A stretch of DNA of 64,000 bases from Winogradskyella endarachnes (GCF_009741275.1 NZ_WOWS01000002.1:62001-126000), one strand, 5' to 3'; numbered from the stretch's first letter, positions 46,034 to 55,209 are shown. Notes: generated by a model from the letters alone, not told the origin. Numbers and translations are program-made.

Positions 46034-47287
46034 TTAAATATCAAAGGCAGCTTTTACTTGATCAACGTAATCTAATTTTTCCCATGTAAACAATTCTACG
46101 TCTAAAGTTTTAGAATTGCCATTGGGTTGTTGAAACGTTTTATTTACTACTTTATGTTGTCTTCCCATATGTCCGTACGCAGCAGTTTCGCTATACATTG
46201 GTTGGCGCAGTTTTAAACGCTTTTCAATAAAAGCAGGTCGCATATCAAAAATGCTTTCCACTTTTTTAGCGATTTCACCATCCGTTAAATTAAACGGACA
46301 AGTACCATAAGTATCAATAAAAATAGCCATTGGTTCTACAACACCAATAGCATAAGAAACTTGTACCAATACTTCATCGCAGATACCTGCAGCTACAAGA
46401 TTTTTAGCAATATGTCTTGTTGCATAAGCAGCACTTCTATCTACCTTACTTGGATCTTTACCAGAAAAAGCACCACCACCATGTGCACCTTTTCCGCCAT
46501 AAGTATCAACAATTATCTTACGGCCAGTTAACCCTGTATCGCCATGTGGTCCTCCAATTACAAATTTTCCAGTTGGGTTAATGTGATAGGTAATATCGTC
46601 ATTAAATAAAGCTTGGATGTGTTCTGGTAGTTTAGCAATAACTCTAGGTATTAAAATGTTAACAATATCTTTTCTGATTTTTGCTAACATAATATCGTCT
46701 TCATCAAACTCATCATGCTGTGTAGAGACTACGATAGAATCTATTCGCTGAGGCGTGTTATCATCACTATACTCTATAGTTACTTGACTTTTAGAATCTG
46801 GTCTTAAGTAAACGATGTCTTTATTTTCACGACGTAACTCAGCTAATTCAATTAAAATTCTGTGCGATAAATCTAAAGCCAAAGGCATGTAGTTATCCGT
46901 TTCATTAGTAGCATAACCAAACATCATTCCTTGGTCACCTGCACCTTGTTCTTCTTTGGTTGCTCTATCTACACCACGATTAATTTCTTCCGATTGCTCA
47001 TGTATAGAAGAAAAAACACCACAAGAGTTTCCATCAAACATATATTCGCTTTTTGTATAGCCAATTCTGTTAATAGTATCTCTAGCAATCTTCTGTACGT
47101 CTAAATAGGTGTTAGATTTTACTTCGCCAGCTAAAACAACTTGTCCTGTAGTTACTAAGGTTTCGCAAGCAACTTTAGATTCTGGATCAAAGGCTAAAAA
47201 ATTATCTATTAAAGCATCACTTATTTGGTCAGCTACCTTGTCTGGGTGTCCTTCAGAAACACTTTCTGAAGTAAATAAATATGGCAT
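46034..47287 (-). CDS. metK: S-adenosylmethionine synthetase
   Basis: 417 residues. [61 protein letters not shown] and [27 protein letters not shown] sequence are the MetK signatures. It makes SAM from methionine and ATP. A leader of about 150 nt precedes it with a perfect -7 element and a SAM-II-like aptamer, so expression should fall when SAM is plentiful. It is divergent from the sulfur-assimilation block, which supplies sulfur for methionine. Confidence 0.97.
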   Translation of the reverse strand: MPYLFTSESVSEGHPDKVADQISDALIDNFLAFDPESKVACETLVTTGQVVLAGEVKSNTYLDVQKIARDTINRIGYTKSEYMFDGNSCGVFSSIHEQSEEINRGVDRATKEEQGAGDQGMMFGYATNETDNYMPLALDLSHRILIELAELRRENKDIVYLRPDSKSQVTIEYSDDNTPQRIDSIVVSTQHDEFDEDDIMLAKIRKDIVNILIPRVIAKLPEHIQALFNDDITYHINPTGKFVIGGPHGDTGLTGRKIIVDTYGGKGAHGGGAFSGKDPSKVDRSAAYATRHIAKNLVAAGICDEVLVQVSYAIGVVEPMAIFIDTYGTCPFNLTDGEIAKKVESIFDMRPAFIEKRLKLRQPMYSETAAYGHMGRQHKVVNKTFQQPNGNSKTLDVELFTWEKLDYVDQVKAAFDI

Positions 47288-47359
47288 AATTCCTATGTTT
47301 TATATAACAGTTAAAACAGAAAAATTTGAGATTGCTGGTCGCTAGAGAAGTCGAGTACT

Positions 47360-47434
47360 TACTGCTTTAGCATTTTTTGTTTCGGCTGAAATTTTCAGCG
47401 TCAGAGGTTGCAATCAGATCAAATTTTTCCTCTT
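47360..47434 (-). ncRNA. SAM-II-like riboswitch in the metK leader
   Basis: Read on the minus strand, AGAGG (47433-47429) and CCTCT (47407-47403) form the first stem. Its loop holds ATTTGATCTGATTGCAA, matching the conserved AUUUGA and UUGCAA parts of SAM-II. After an extra hairpin comes AAAAAATGCTAAAGCAG, with the invariant GCUAAA; its CAG can pair with CTG of the first loop to make the SAM-II pseudoknot. Its position before metK agrees with SAM sensing. I compared with SAM-II from memory. Confidence 0.72.
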
Positions 47435-47447
47435 AATTTTGAAAGTA

Positions 47448-47455
47448 CAAAAGTA
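47448..47455 (-). promoter_or_regulatory. -7 element for metK
   Basis: TACTTTTG on the minus strand is a perfect TAnnTTTG match and lies just upstream of the predicted riboswitch. No clear -33 TTG is seen. Confidence 0.45.
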
Positions 47456-47614
47456 GAAAAATTAAATGGAACGTGTATTTATTTTATTTTTTTTATGATT
47501 TTATTCACTTTTAAGCGTTAAAAAAACGAAAATTGCAATACTCAAAAAGATTTTAAAATTATCCGGAGAAGTAAGACAACCTTGTTTTTTCAAAAAAATA
47601 CCTAGATTTACACT

Positions 47615-48025
47615 ATGCTTTCAAAGAAAACAAAATATGGAATAAAAGCCTTGGTGCATTTAGCGCGTCAAGAAGAGCGCACTCCTGTTCAAATTTCTAC
47701 AATTTCTAAAGCAGAAAATATATCTCAAAAATTTCTCGAAAGTATTCTGCTAACCTTAAAGAAGAATGGTGTTTTAGGTTCTAAAAAAGGAAAAGGAGGT
47801 GGTTATTATTTATTAAAAGAGCCAAAGGATATTCCTATGACAACAGTAATGCGGTTGTTAGAAGGACCAATAGCAATGGTACCTTGTGTTAGTCTTAATT
47901 TTTATGAAAAGTGCGAAGACTGTCCAGATGAAAAAATCTGTGCTGTAAACAAACTTATGCTAGAGGTACGTGATAATACCCTAAAAATATTTAGAAATAC
48001 CACCTTAGCAGATTTGTCTAATTAA
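47615..48025 (+). CDS. Rrf2-family regulator (CymR/IscR-like), probable sulfur regulator
   Basis: 136 residues. The winged helix is at the N-terminus (MLSKKTKYGIKALVHLARQE, ISKAENISQKFLESILLTLKKNGVLGSKKGKGGGYYL). Four cysteines (91, 100, 103, 109) occur in the region where Fe-S-binding Rrf2 proteins carry their cluster, although the spacing differs from IscR. It heads the sulfate/sulfite reduction and cysteine synthesis genes, so it is likely to regulate them, as CymR does in other bacteria. No operator was identified with confidence. Confidence 0.9.
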   Translation: MLSKKTKYGIKALVHLARQEERTPVQISTISKAENISQKFLESILLTLKKNGVLGSKKGKGGGYYLLKEPKDIPMTTVMRLLEGPIAMVPCVSLNFYEKCEDCPDEKICAVNKLMLEVRDNTLKIFRNTTLADLSN

Positions 48026-48214
48026 CGGATTCTCAAATTTAAACGTTAATTTTTTTAAAATTATTCTCTTGTATTACAATATTAATTTATATGTTTGTAT
48101 TACTCTACTAAATCTATAGGGTAAAAGGAATTGTTAATTAATAGTATTATGAGACAGGTTACACAAACCATTTTTAATATGAGAAACGTGGTTAGAATAT
48201 AATAAAATCGGAAA

Positions 48215-48835
48215 ATGATAGACATAGATATAGATGTTTGGAATAAAAAACTAAGAGATAAATCTCCATTAGAAATCGCAGAATGGGCTTTGCAGTTATC
48301 AGATAACAAAATTGTTACCACAAGTTTTGGAATATACTCTGCAGTGCTGTTGAGTACAATATCTAAATTAGAAAATGACATTAGAGTGGTCTGGTGCGAT
48401 ACGCTGTATAATGAGCAATCTACTTATGATCATGCTGAGAATTTAATAAATAAATATAATCTCAACATATTAAAATATCAGTCGCTTTTAACTAAAGAAG
48501 AAATTGACCGAACAATTGGTTTGCCTAGTTTAGAAGACGATAATCATGCGCTGTTCTCAGAAACAGTAAAGTTAGAACCTTTTAGACGTGCTTTAAAAGA
48601 GCAGAATCCAGATGTTTGGTTTACTAATATTAGAGTACGACAAACAGAATATAGAGATAATAAAGATATTTTAAGTTTTAGTAAGGAAGGTATTTTAAAA
48701 GTAAGTCCCTTTTATTACTGGACAGATGAAGACTTAGATAAATATATTGAAGAGAATCAATTAGAAAAAAACGCTAATTATTTCGACCCAATAAAGGCGC
48801 TTTTAAATAGAGAGTGTGGTATTCACTTTGAATAA
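48215..48835 (+). CDS. cysH: Phosphoadenylyl-sulfate (PAPS) reductase family protein
   Basis: 206 residues. VTTSFGIYSAVLLSTISKL (PP-loop), VVWCDTLYNEQSTYDHAENL, KVSPFYYWTDEDLDKYIEEN and the C-terminal ECGIH with catalytic Cys201 define the CysH family. The paired cysteines of the Fe-S APS-type reductases are missing, so a PAPS substrate is more likely. It makes sulfite using thioredoxin or glutaredoxin. The sulfite reductase gene starts 9 nt downstream. ATP sulfurylase and APS kinase genes are not in this window. Confidence 0.92.
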   Translation: MIDIDIDVWNKKLRDKSPLEIAEWALQLSDNKIVTTSFGIYSAVLLSTISKLENDIRVVWCDTLYNEQSTYDHAENLINKYNLNILKYQSLLTKEEIDRTIGLPSLEDDNHALFSETVKLEPFRRALKEQNPDVWFTNIRVRQTEYRDNKDILSFSKEGILKVSPFYYWTDEDLDKYIEENQLEKNANYFDPIKALLNRECGIHFE

Positions 48836-48844
48836 ATAAAACAG

Positions 48845-50938
48845 ATGCAAAGTTTTAGAACAGAATTAGAAAATCCTGTAGTAGAAAAGGATATCCTTGA
48901 GTTAGCTAATAAAATAGAACTTTTTCATAAAGGTAAAATTGACGAAGAAAAATTTAGAAGTCTTCGTTTAGCAAGAGGTGTTTATGGTCAGCGTCAAGAA
49001 GGCGTGCAAATGATTAGAATAAAATTACCTTACGGAAAGGTTTTGAGTAACCAATTACGACGAATTTCTGAAGTCTCAGATGAATATTCTAGAGGTCGTT
49101 TGCATATTACTACTCGTCAAGATATTCAAATTCACTATGTAGATTTAAATAGAACTCCAGAACTTTGGGCAGAATTAGAGCGTGATGATGTAACACTAAG
49201 AGAAGCTTGTGGTAACACTGTTAGAAACGTTACAGCCAGCGAAACAGCAGGTATTGATATTAATGAACCGTTTGACGTTTCGCCATACGCAGATGCACTT
49301 TATAAATTCTTTTTAAGAAATCCTATTTGCCAAGAAATGGGCAGAAAATTTAAAGTGTCTTTTTCTGGTACAGAAGAAGATACGGGCTTGTCTTACATGC
49401 ACGATCTTGGTTTTATTGCAAAAATAAAAGATGGCGTAAAAGGGTTTAAAGTGATGTTGGCAGGTGGTTTAGGGTCTCAACCTAGACATGCAGATGTATT
49501 TTATGAATTTTTACCGTCAGATAAAATTATTCCATTAATGGAAGGTGTTCTAAGAGTATTTGATCGTTATGGAGAACGTAAAAGTAGAGCAAAAGCACGG
49601 TTAAAATTCTTGTTAAAAGATATTGGTTTAGAGGCTTTTAAGCAATTAATAGAAGAAGAGCAAGGTGCAATAGAGTTTAAAACAGTTACTATAGATGAAG
49701 CCAATTATAAAGCTTCAACTCCAGTTACAGTATCGGCTCCAACAGTTGATATAAAAGATGTTGATGCCTTTAACTTATGGAAATCAACAAATGTAATTCC
49801 GCAAAAACAAAAAGGTTACGTTGCTATAGGAATTAAAGTTTTATTGGGTGATTTCTATACTGATAAAGCTCGTTTATTAGCCGATTTAGTTGAAGAAAAT
49901 GCCTCAGGTGAAATACGGTTAAGCTTACGTCAGAATATATTAATTCCATTTGTAAAAGAAGATTTATTACCATTTTTCTATATAGAATTAGCAAAATTAG
50001 GTTTTGTAGAAGCTGGTTACAATAAAGCTGTAGATATTACGGCATGTCCTGGTACAGATACTTGTAATCTTGGTATTGCTAGTAGTACAGGAATTGCTGA
50101 AGAATTAGAACGTGTTATCAAAGCTGAGTATCCTCAATATTTAAAAAATACAGATTTAGTTATTAAAATTAGTGGTTGTATGAATGCTTGTGGACAACAC
50201 AATATGGCAAATATTGGTTTTCAAGGTATGTCAATTCGTACTAAAGATAAATTAGTAGCACCTGCTTTACAAGTACTATTGGGAGGCGGAAATTTAGGTG
50301 ATGGTAATGCTTATTTTGCAGATAAGGTGGTGAAAATTCCGAGTAGAAGAGGACCAGAAGCGTTAAGAAGAATCTTAAATGATTTTGAAGAGCATGCCAA
50401 TGGAAAACTATTTGTTGATTATTATAAAGAGAAAGGCGAGAAATATTTTTATCAGTTATTAACCGATTTGTCTGATATAGAAAATTTAACACAAGAAGAT
50501 TTTATTGATTGGGGAACAGAAGAGCAATACGTAAAAGCCATTGGAGTTGGTGAATGTGCTGGCGTAGTTATAGATTTAATAGCGACACTTTTCTTAGAAA
50601 GTGAAGAAAAAATAGCAGAAGCTAAAGAGGCATTAAACAATAAAGTGTATTCTGGTGCTATTTATGAAGCTTACCGTTCTATGGTGAATTCTGCAAAAGC
50701 CATTTTATTATCAGAAAATATTAAAACAAATACACAAGCAGGAATAATTAAACAATTTGATGAATTATTTGTAGATACCAAACGAATAGCATTTGGAAAT
50801 TCATTTTCCGATATTATCTACCAAATAAAATCAACAGCTCCAACGGAAGCTTTTGCAAATAGCTATATAAGTGCATCGCAGCAGTTTTTAGATACTGTTA
50901 GAGCATATAGAGAACACCAAGTGGCAGAATTAAACTAG
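48845..50938 (+). CDS. Siroheme sulfite (or nitrite) reductase with C-terminal HEPN-like domain
   Basis: 697 residues. Residues 1 to about 560 are the two-repeat sulfite/nitrite reductase hemoprotein. The Fe-S/siroheme ligands are Cys401 and Cys407 (TACPGTDTCNLG) and Cys445 and Cys449 (SGCMNACGQHN). Siroheme-binding arginines are present in RGRLHITTRQDIQIHY. After about residue 586 an all-helical extension (KIAEAKEALNNKVYSGAIYEAYRSMVNSAKAILLSENI) resembles a HEPN domain, as I recall for flavobacterial homologues. Context (cysH before, cobA 5 nt after, ferredoxin reductase and ferredoxin behind) favours sulfite to sulfide over nitrite. Confidence 0.9.
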   Translation: MQSFRTELENPVVEKDILELANKIELFHKGKIDEEKFRSLRLARGVYGQRQEGVQMIRIKLPYGKVLSNQLRRISEVSDEYSRGRLHITTRQDIQIHYVDLNRTPELWAELERDDVTLREACGNTVRNVTASETAGIDINEPFDVSPYADALYKFFLRNPICQEMGRKFKVSFSGTEEDTGLSYMHDLGFIAKIKDGVKGFKVMLAGGLGSQPRHADVFYEFLPSDKIIPLMEGVLRVFDRYGERKSRAKARLKFLLKDIGLEAFKQLIEEEQGAIEFKTVTIDEANYKASTPVTVSAPTVDIKDVDAFNLWKSTNVIPQKQKGYVAIGIKVLLGDFYTDKARLLADLVEENASGEIRLSLRQNILIPFVKEDLLPFFYIELAKLGFVEAGYNKAVDITACPGTDTCNLGIASSTGIAEELERVIKAEYPQYLKNTDLVIKISGCMNACGQHNMANIGFQGMSIRTKDKLVAPALQVLLGGGNLGDGNAYFADKVVKIPSRRGPEALRRILNDFEEHANGKLFVDYYKEKGEKYFYQLLTDLSDIENLTQEDFIDWGTEEQYVKAIGVGECAGVVIDLIATLFLESEEKIAEAKEALNNKVYSGAIYEAYRSMVNSAKAILLSENIKTNTQAGIIKQFDELFVDTKRIAFGNSFSDIIYQIKSTAPTEAFANSYISASQQFLDTVRAYREHQVAELN

Positions 50939-50943
50939 AAATT

Positions 50944-51723
50944 ATGACACCAAGATTAACCATTGTTGGCGCAGGACCAGGAGATGCAGAATTAATTACT
51001 GTGAAAGCAATTAAAGCTATAAAGTCTGCAAATGTTATTTTGTATGATGCACTTGTTAATGTAGAGTTGTTAGAGTATGCATCACCAAAAGCAGAATTAA
51101 TTTTTGTTGGAAAACGAAAAGGGTGTTATGCCTATCAACAAGACCAAATTAATGAACTTATAGTAGAACGTGCATTAAAATTCGGCCACGTAGTGCGCTT
51201 AAAAGGCGGTGACCCATTTATATTTGGTCGTGGCGCAGAAGAGCTAGAAAATGCAAAAGAATATGCCATTGAAGTTGCTTTTGTACCAGGTGTTTCTTCC
51301 TCAGCTGCAGTACCAGCAACAGTTGGTATACCGTTAACAAAACGAAACGCATCAGAAAGTTTTTGGGTAATTACTGGTACAACAAAGTCTCATAAAATTT
51401 CAGGTGATGTAGTATTAGCAGCAAAGTCTACAGCTACTGTTGTTATCTTAATGGGTATGAGTAAACTATCTGAAATAGTTAAAATATTTAGCAACCAAGG
51501 AAAATCCGAAACCGCTATTGCAATAATTCAAAATGGTACTAGAGCTAACGAAAAATTTGGTATTGGTACTATTTCAAATATAGAAACTATTGTAAAAAAT
51601 AAACAATTGTCAAATCCAGCAATCATCATTATAGGAGAGGTTGTAAACCAACGAGTAGATCTCTCAGAGATTTATGAAAAAGCAAATTTAGCACAACAAA
51701 AACAATTAAAAAAAAGTGCATAA
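50944..51723 (+). CDS. cobA: Uroporphyrinogen-III C-methyltransferase (siroheme synthesis)
   Basis: 259 residues. LTIVGAGPGDAELITVKAIKAI, YDALVN, KRKGCYAYQQDQIN, VVRLKGGDPFIFGRGAEEL and VPGVSSSAAVPATVGIPLTKR are SUMT hallmarks. It methylates uroporphyrinogen III twice with SAM to precorrin-2, the siroheme precursor needed by the upstream reductase. It is a stand-alone enzyme: the dehydrogenase/chelatase half seen in CysG is not fused and not encoded nearby. Confidence 0.94.
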   Translation: MTPRLTIVGAGPGDAELITVKAIKAIKSANVILYDALVNVELLEYASPKAELIFVGKRKGCYAYQQDQINELIVERALKFGHVVRLKGGDPFIFGRGAEELENAKEYAIEVAFVPGVSSSAAVPATVGIPLTKRNASESFWVITGTTKSHKISGDVVLAAKSTATVVILMGMSKLSEIVKIFSNQGKSETAIAIIQNGTRANEKFGIGTISNIETIVKNKQLSNPAIIIIGEVVNQRVDLSEIYEKANLAQQKQLKKSA

Positions 51724-51772
51724 TTAGATAGAAGGTTATCGATAGCATTCTATTTAAATAAAAATAAAAGTT

Positions 51773-52822
51773 ATGATTAAAACAGATATTCTTATCATAG
51801 GAGCAGGGCCAACAGGTTTATTTACAGTATTTGAAGCTGGCTTGCTAAAATTAAAGTGCCATTTAATTGATGCATTGCCACAACCTGGTGGTCAGTGTTC
51901 TGAGTTATACCTTAAAAAACCTATTTATGATATTCCTGGATTTCCAGAAATATTAGCTGGTGATTTAACCGCTAATTTGTTAGAACAAGGAAAACAGTTT
52001 CAACCAGGTTTTACCTTAGGTGAACGTGCAGAAACAATAGAAAAACAAGAAGATGGTAGTTTTATTGTCACCACCAATAAAGGCACTAAGCATCATGCAC
52101 CAATTATTGCCATAGCAGGTGGTTTAGGTAGTTTTGAACCAAGAAAACCTAAGTTAGAAGGTATTGAAAAATACGAAGATAAAGGTGTAGCCTATTTTAT
52201 TAAAGACCCAGAAGTATATCGCGATAAAAAAGTGGTCATTGCAGGAGGTGGAGATTCTGCATTAGATTGGAGTATTTTCTTAGCAGATGTTGCTTCAGAG
52301 GTTACATTAGTTCACCGAAGAAATGAATTTAGAGGTGCATTAGACTCTGTAGAAAAAGTACAGGAATTAAAAGTTTTAAATAAAATTAATTTAATAACAC
52401 CTGCAGAAATTACAGCTTTGCATGGTGATAATCATTTAGAGGGTGTTTCTGTAACAAAAGATGGTAATACAGAGTTTATAGAAGCAGATGAGTTTATTCC
52501 GTTATTTGGTTTGTCTCCTAAACTAGGTCCTATTGGAGATTGGGGACTCGAGATAGAGAAAAATGCTATAAAAGTAGATACGTTAGATTATCAAACAAAT
52601 ATTCCGGGTATTTATGCTATTGGAGACGTTAATACGTATGAAGGTAAATTAAAATTAATTCTTTGTGGTTTTCATGAAGCAACATTAATGTGTCAATCGG
52701 CTTATAAAAGATTAAATCCAGGTAAGAAATTTGTATTAAAATATACAACGGTAAGTGGTATTAATGGTTTTGATGGTAGTAGAAAAGAATCACCTAAAGC
52801 GGTAGTAAAAGCAATAGTTTAA
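51773..52822 (+). CDS. Ferredoxin-NADP reductase (thioredoxin reductase-like, YumC type)
   Basis: 349 residues. FAD-binding IIGAGPTGLFTVFEAGLLKL, IDALPQPGGQCSELYLKKPIYDIPGFPEI, NADPH-binding VVIAGGGDSALDWSI and VTLVHRRNEFRGA, and the C-terminal AIGDVNTYEGKLKLILCGFHEA are all seen. The redox CxxC of thioredoxin reductases is absent, which places it with FNR-like enzymes. Its stop overlaps the ATG of the ferredoxin gene by one base, so the two form a pair that would supply electrons to sulfite reductase. Confidence 0.93.
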   Translation: MIKTDILIIGAGPTGLFTVFEAGLLKLKCHLIDALPQPGGQCSELYLKKPIYDIPGFPEILAGDLTANLLEQGKQFQPGFTLGERAETIEKQEDGSFIVTTNKGTKHHAPIIAIAGGLGSFEPRKPKLEGIEKYEDKGVAYFIKDPEVYRDKKVVIAGGGDSALDWSIFLADVASEVTLVHRRNEFRGALDSVEKVQELKVLNKINLITPAEITALHGDNHLEGVSVTKDGNTEFIEADEFIPLFGLSPKLGPIGDWGLEIEKNAIKVDTLDYQTNIPGIYAIGDVNTYEGKLKLILCGFHEATLMCQSAYKRLNPGKKFVLKYTTVSGINGFDGSRKESPKAVVKAIV

Positions 52823-53151
52823 TGCAAGATGTAACCATACATATTACAGATAGAGAAGGCAAAAAACATACCGTTTTAGCACCAACCGATATGGCAATGA
52901 ATTTAATGGAAGTGGTGCGCTCTTATGAGTTAGCACCAGAGGGAACTATTGGAGTTTGTGGTGGTATGGCTATGTGTGCTTCTTGCCAATGCTACATTCT
53001 GTCAGATATAGAAATAAACGAAATGGAGTATGAGGAAGATGCAATGCTTGCAGAAGCTTTTAATGTAAAAGAAAATAGTAGATTAAGCTGTCAAATTCCA
53101 ATTACTGAAGCTATAAATGGATTGGAGATTGAGTTGGCACCAGAGGTTTAA
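52822..53151 (+). CDS. 2Fe-2S ferredoxin (adrenodoxin type)
   Basis: 109 residues. Cluster ligands are Cys46, Cys52, Cys55 (GVCGGMAMCASCQC) and Cys90 (RLSCQIP), the C-x5-C-x2-C...C pattern of the vertebrate-type/adrenodoxin family; Cys57 is extra. TAATG coupling with the reductase gene and position behind sulfite reductase suggest that it carries electrons from NADPH to siroheme. A terminator follows. Confidence 0.93.
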   Translation: MQDVTIHITDREGKKHTVLAPTDMAMNLMEVVRSYELAPEGTIGVCGGMAMCASCQCYILSDIEINEMEYEEDAMLAEAFNVKENSRLSCQIPITEAINGLEIELAPEV

Positions 53152-53173
53152 ACAATATAAAATATTACATTAT

Positions 53174-53209
53174 GCCAGTAATCATTTAATTGTGATACTG
53201 GCTTTTTTT
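53174..53209 (+). terminator. Terminator after the ferredoxin gene
   Basis: GCCAGTA (53174-53180) pairs with TACTGGC (53196-53202), and TCA with TGA inside after one bulged A; seven T residues follow. It separates the reductase operon from the cysteine synthesis pair. Confidence 0.85.
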
Positions 53210-53234
53210 GTTTCTAGTTGAAGGGTTTATACAT

Positions 53235-53242
53235 TATTTTTG
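53235..53242 (+). promoter_or_regulatory. -7 element for the serine acetyltransferase-cysM operon
   Basis: TATTTTTG is a perfect TAnnTTTG match. TTG words lie 14 nt (53218-53220) and 24 nt (53208-53210) upstream, neither at the ideal distance. Confidence 0.35.
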
Positions 53243-53335
53243 TATGCTCATTGTTTGGTTAAATAAGATAAGGTAATTACAACCCTATTTAATAGACAGA
53301 GCTAAAAGCAAACATTAAATATCAGATAGTAGCCT

Positions 53336-54073
53336 ATGAATTCGTCGTTACATATACCTAAAAGATTTAAAGAAGACGTTGAGGATTTAGCCAAAGATTT
53401 ATTCTACTTGGTGGTAGAAACAGAGGTAAATCAAGATTTAGAATTAGATTTATTAAAAGATTCTTTTTTTAAAATTTCAGAAGGTTTAGAATGTGGTATT
53501 TGTGAAACTAAATGGTCTCAATTTAAAACGGGATTAAAAACTCTAAGACCAATCTTACATTTAGATGTTCAAGCAGCATATAATAACGATCCAGCAGCTA
53601 AAAGTTTGCGTGAAGTATATTTAGCTTATCCTGGTTTTTATGCTATAACAATGTATAGAATTAGTCATATTTTATGGGATTTAGATATTCCTATTTTACC
53701 AAGAATGATTAGCGAATACGCGCATAGTGTTACAGGTACAGATATTCATCCTGGAGCAGAAATTGGAAATTCATTTTTTATAGATCATGCTACAGGTGTT
53801 GTAATTGGAGAAACAGCAGTCATACATAATAATGTAACCATTTATCAAGGTGTAACCTTAGGCGGAATTAAAGTTGAAAAAATATTAAAAGGTATTAAAC
53901 GTCATCCAACCATTATGGATAATGTTACTATTTACGCCAATGCTACTATACTTGGTGGTGATGTAGTAATTGGCAGAAATAGTGTAATTGGTGCCAACGT
54001 TTGGATTACAGAATCTATACCAGAGGGATCTTTAGTGACCTATAAATCTGATATAAGAATTACTAATAAATAA
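53336..54073 (+). CDS. cysE: Serine O-acetyltransferase (EpsC/CysE type)
   Basis: 245 residues. The N-terminal helical part includes LRPILHLDVQAAYNNDPAAKSLREVYLAYPGFYAITMYRISHILW. The left-handed beta helix has hexapeptide repeats: DIHPGAEIGNSFFIDHATGVVIGETAVIHNNVTIYQGVTLGG, then RHPTIMDNVTIYANATILGGDVVIGRNSVIGANVWI. His and Asp of the active site are present. It makes O-acetylserine from serine and acetyl-CoA. cysM follows after 3 nt, so the two enzymes are made together. Confidence 0.94.
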   Translation: MNSSLHIPKRFKEDVEDLAKDLFYLVVETEVNQDLELDLLKDSFFKISEGLECGICETKWSQFKTGLKTLRPILHLDVQAAYNNDPAAKSLREVYLAYPGFYAITMYRISHILWDLDIPILPRMISEYAHSVTGTDIHPGAEIGNSFFIDHATGVVIGETAVIHNNVTIYQGVTLGGIKVEKILKGIKRHPTIMDNVTIYANATILGGDVVIGRNSVIGANVWITESIPEGSLVTYKSDIRITNK

Positions 54074-54076
54074 GAA

Positions 54077-54964
54077 ATGAGCATACTAAATCTAATAGGA
54101 AATACACCTTTGGTGAAAGCAGTAAATTTAGTGAATAAGCCTAATGTTACGTTGCTTTTAAAATTAGAAGGGAATAATCCTGGAGGAAGCGTTAAAGATA
54201 GGCCAGCTTTTAATATGATTTCTGAAGCCATAAAAAGAGGTGATATTAAAAAAGGCGACCGTTTAGTGGAAGCAACAAGTGGTAATACAGGAATCGCTCT
54301 TGCCTATGTAGCACAATCGTTTGGATTAAAAATGGCATTAGTAATGCCAGAGAATTCAACAGAAGAACGCGTAAAAACTATGCGTGCTTATGGTGCAGAG
54401 GTTATTTTAACCTCTGCAGATAGAGGTATTGAAGGCTCTAGAGATGTGGCGTTTAATATGCGAGACAATGAAGGCTATATCTTACTTAATCAGTTTGAAA
54501 ACGAAGACAATTGGCGAGCACATTATAAAACTACAGGACCAGAAATTTGGCGAGATACTAAAGGCAAAATTACACATTTTGTATCTGCTATGGGAACCAC
54601 AGGAACTATTATGGGAACTTCTACATTTCTCAAAGAACAAAATGAAAATATACAAATCATAGGAGCCCAACCAGAAGATGGTTCTCGTATTCCGGGTATT
54701 AGAAAATGGTCGCCAGATTACATACCAAGTATTTTTAATAAATCAAAGGTCGATCAAGTGATAGAAGTTAGTGAGAAAACAGCAAAAACCACAACCCAAA
54801 GGTTAGCAAAAGAAGAAGGTGTTTTTGCAGGTATGAGTAGTGGAGGTTCTGTAGCAACCGCATTAAAAATTATTGAAGAGATAGATAAAGGTGTTGTAGT
54901 TGCTATTATCTGCGACAGAGGTGATCGTTACTTATCCTCAAGTCTTTTTGATGATATTTTATAA
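54077..54964 (+). CDS. cysM: Cysteine synthase B
   Basis: 295 residues. The PLP lysine is Lys40 in GGSVKDRPAF, the phosphate-binding loop SGNTGIALA lies in the next block, and GTTGTIMGTS and GMSSGGSVATAL are typical. NWRAHYKTTGPEIW identifies the CysM branch over CysK. It uses O-acetylserine with sulfide (or thiosulfate). With the serine acetyltransferase and the sulfite reductase operon it completes cysteine synthesis. Confidence 0.95.
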   Translation: MSILNLIGNTPLVKAVNLVNKPNVTLLLKLEGNNPGGSVKDRPAFNMISEAIKRGDIKKGDRLVEATSGNTGIALAYVAQSFGLKMALVMPENSTEERVKTMRAYGAEVILTSADRGIEGSRDVAFNMRDNEGYILLNQFENEDNWRAHYKTTGPEIWRDTKGKITHFVSAMGTTGTIMGTSTFLKEQNENIQIIGAQPEDGSRIPGIRKWSPDYIPSIFNKSKVDQVIEVSEKTAKTTTQRLAKEEGVFAGMSSGGSVATALKIIEEIDKGVVVAIICDRGDRYLSSSLFDDIL

Positions 54965-55046
54965 TAACAATTTGTTTGATTTCACTTAACATATTAGTCA
55001 TTTAAAAGTTGGTTCTTAGCACTATAATTAAAAACCTCAAATTGCT

Positions 55047-55142
55047 ATGAAATTACTTAAAAAAAATAAATCGGAAATTAAGTTTATTTGTCAAGTTTTA
55101 ATGTTAACGGCTATTTCTCTTGTAATTGCATCAATAGTATAG
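55047..55142 (+). CDS. Possible 31-residue single-membrane-span peptide
   Basis: ATG 55047 opens MKLLKKNKSEIKFICQVL and ends at TAG 55140-55142. The first half is basic and the second half (VLMLTAISLVIASIV) is one hydrophobic helix, the shape of a small inner-membrane protein. It lies in the 245-bp gap between cysM and the acyloxyacyl hydrolase and has the sense of both neighbours. There is no obvious ribosome site. It may be chance. Confidence 0.35.
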   Translation: MKLLKKNKSEIKFICQVLMLTAISLVIASIV

Positions 55143-55209
55143 TTTTCATTTTTAGTCTTCACTTTTTTAATTGTAATTATTGACTATTTTTACTGTTTAA
55201 TAATTACTA

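Noticed and set aside
48026..48214. Operator for the Rrf2 regulator before cysH
   Set aside because: Some short dyads occur in this AT-rich gap but none is convincing without comparison.
54429..54670. Open frames inside cysM on both strands
   Set aside because: Shadows of cysM; the real gene is complete in its own frame.
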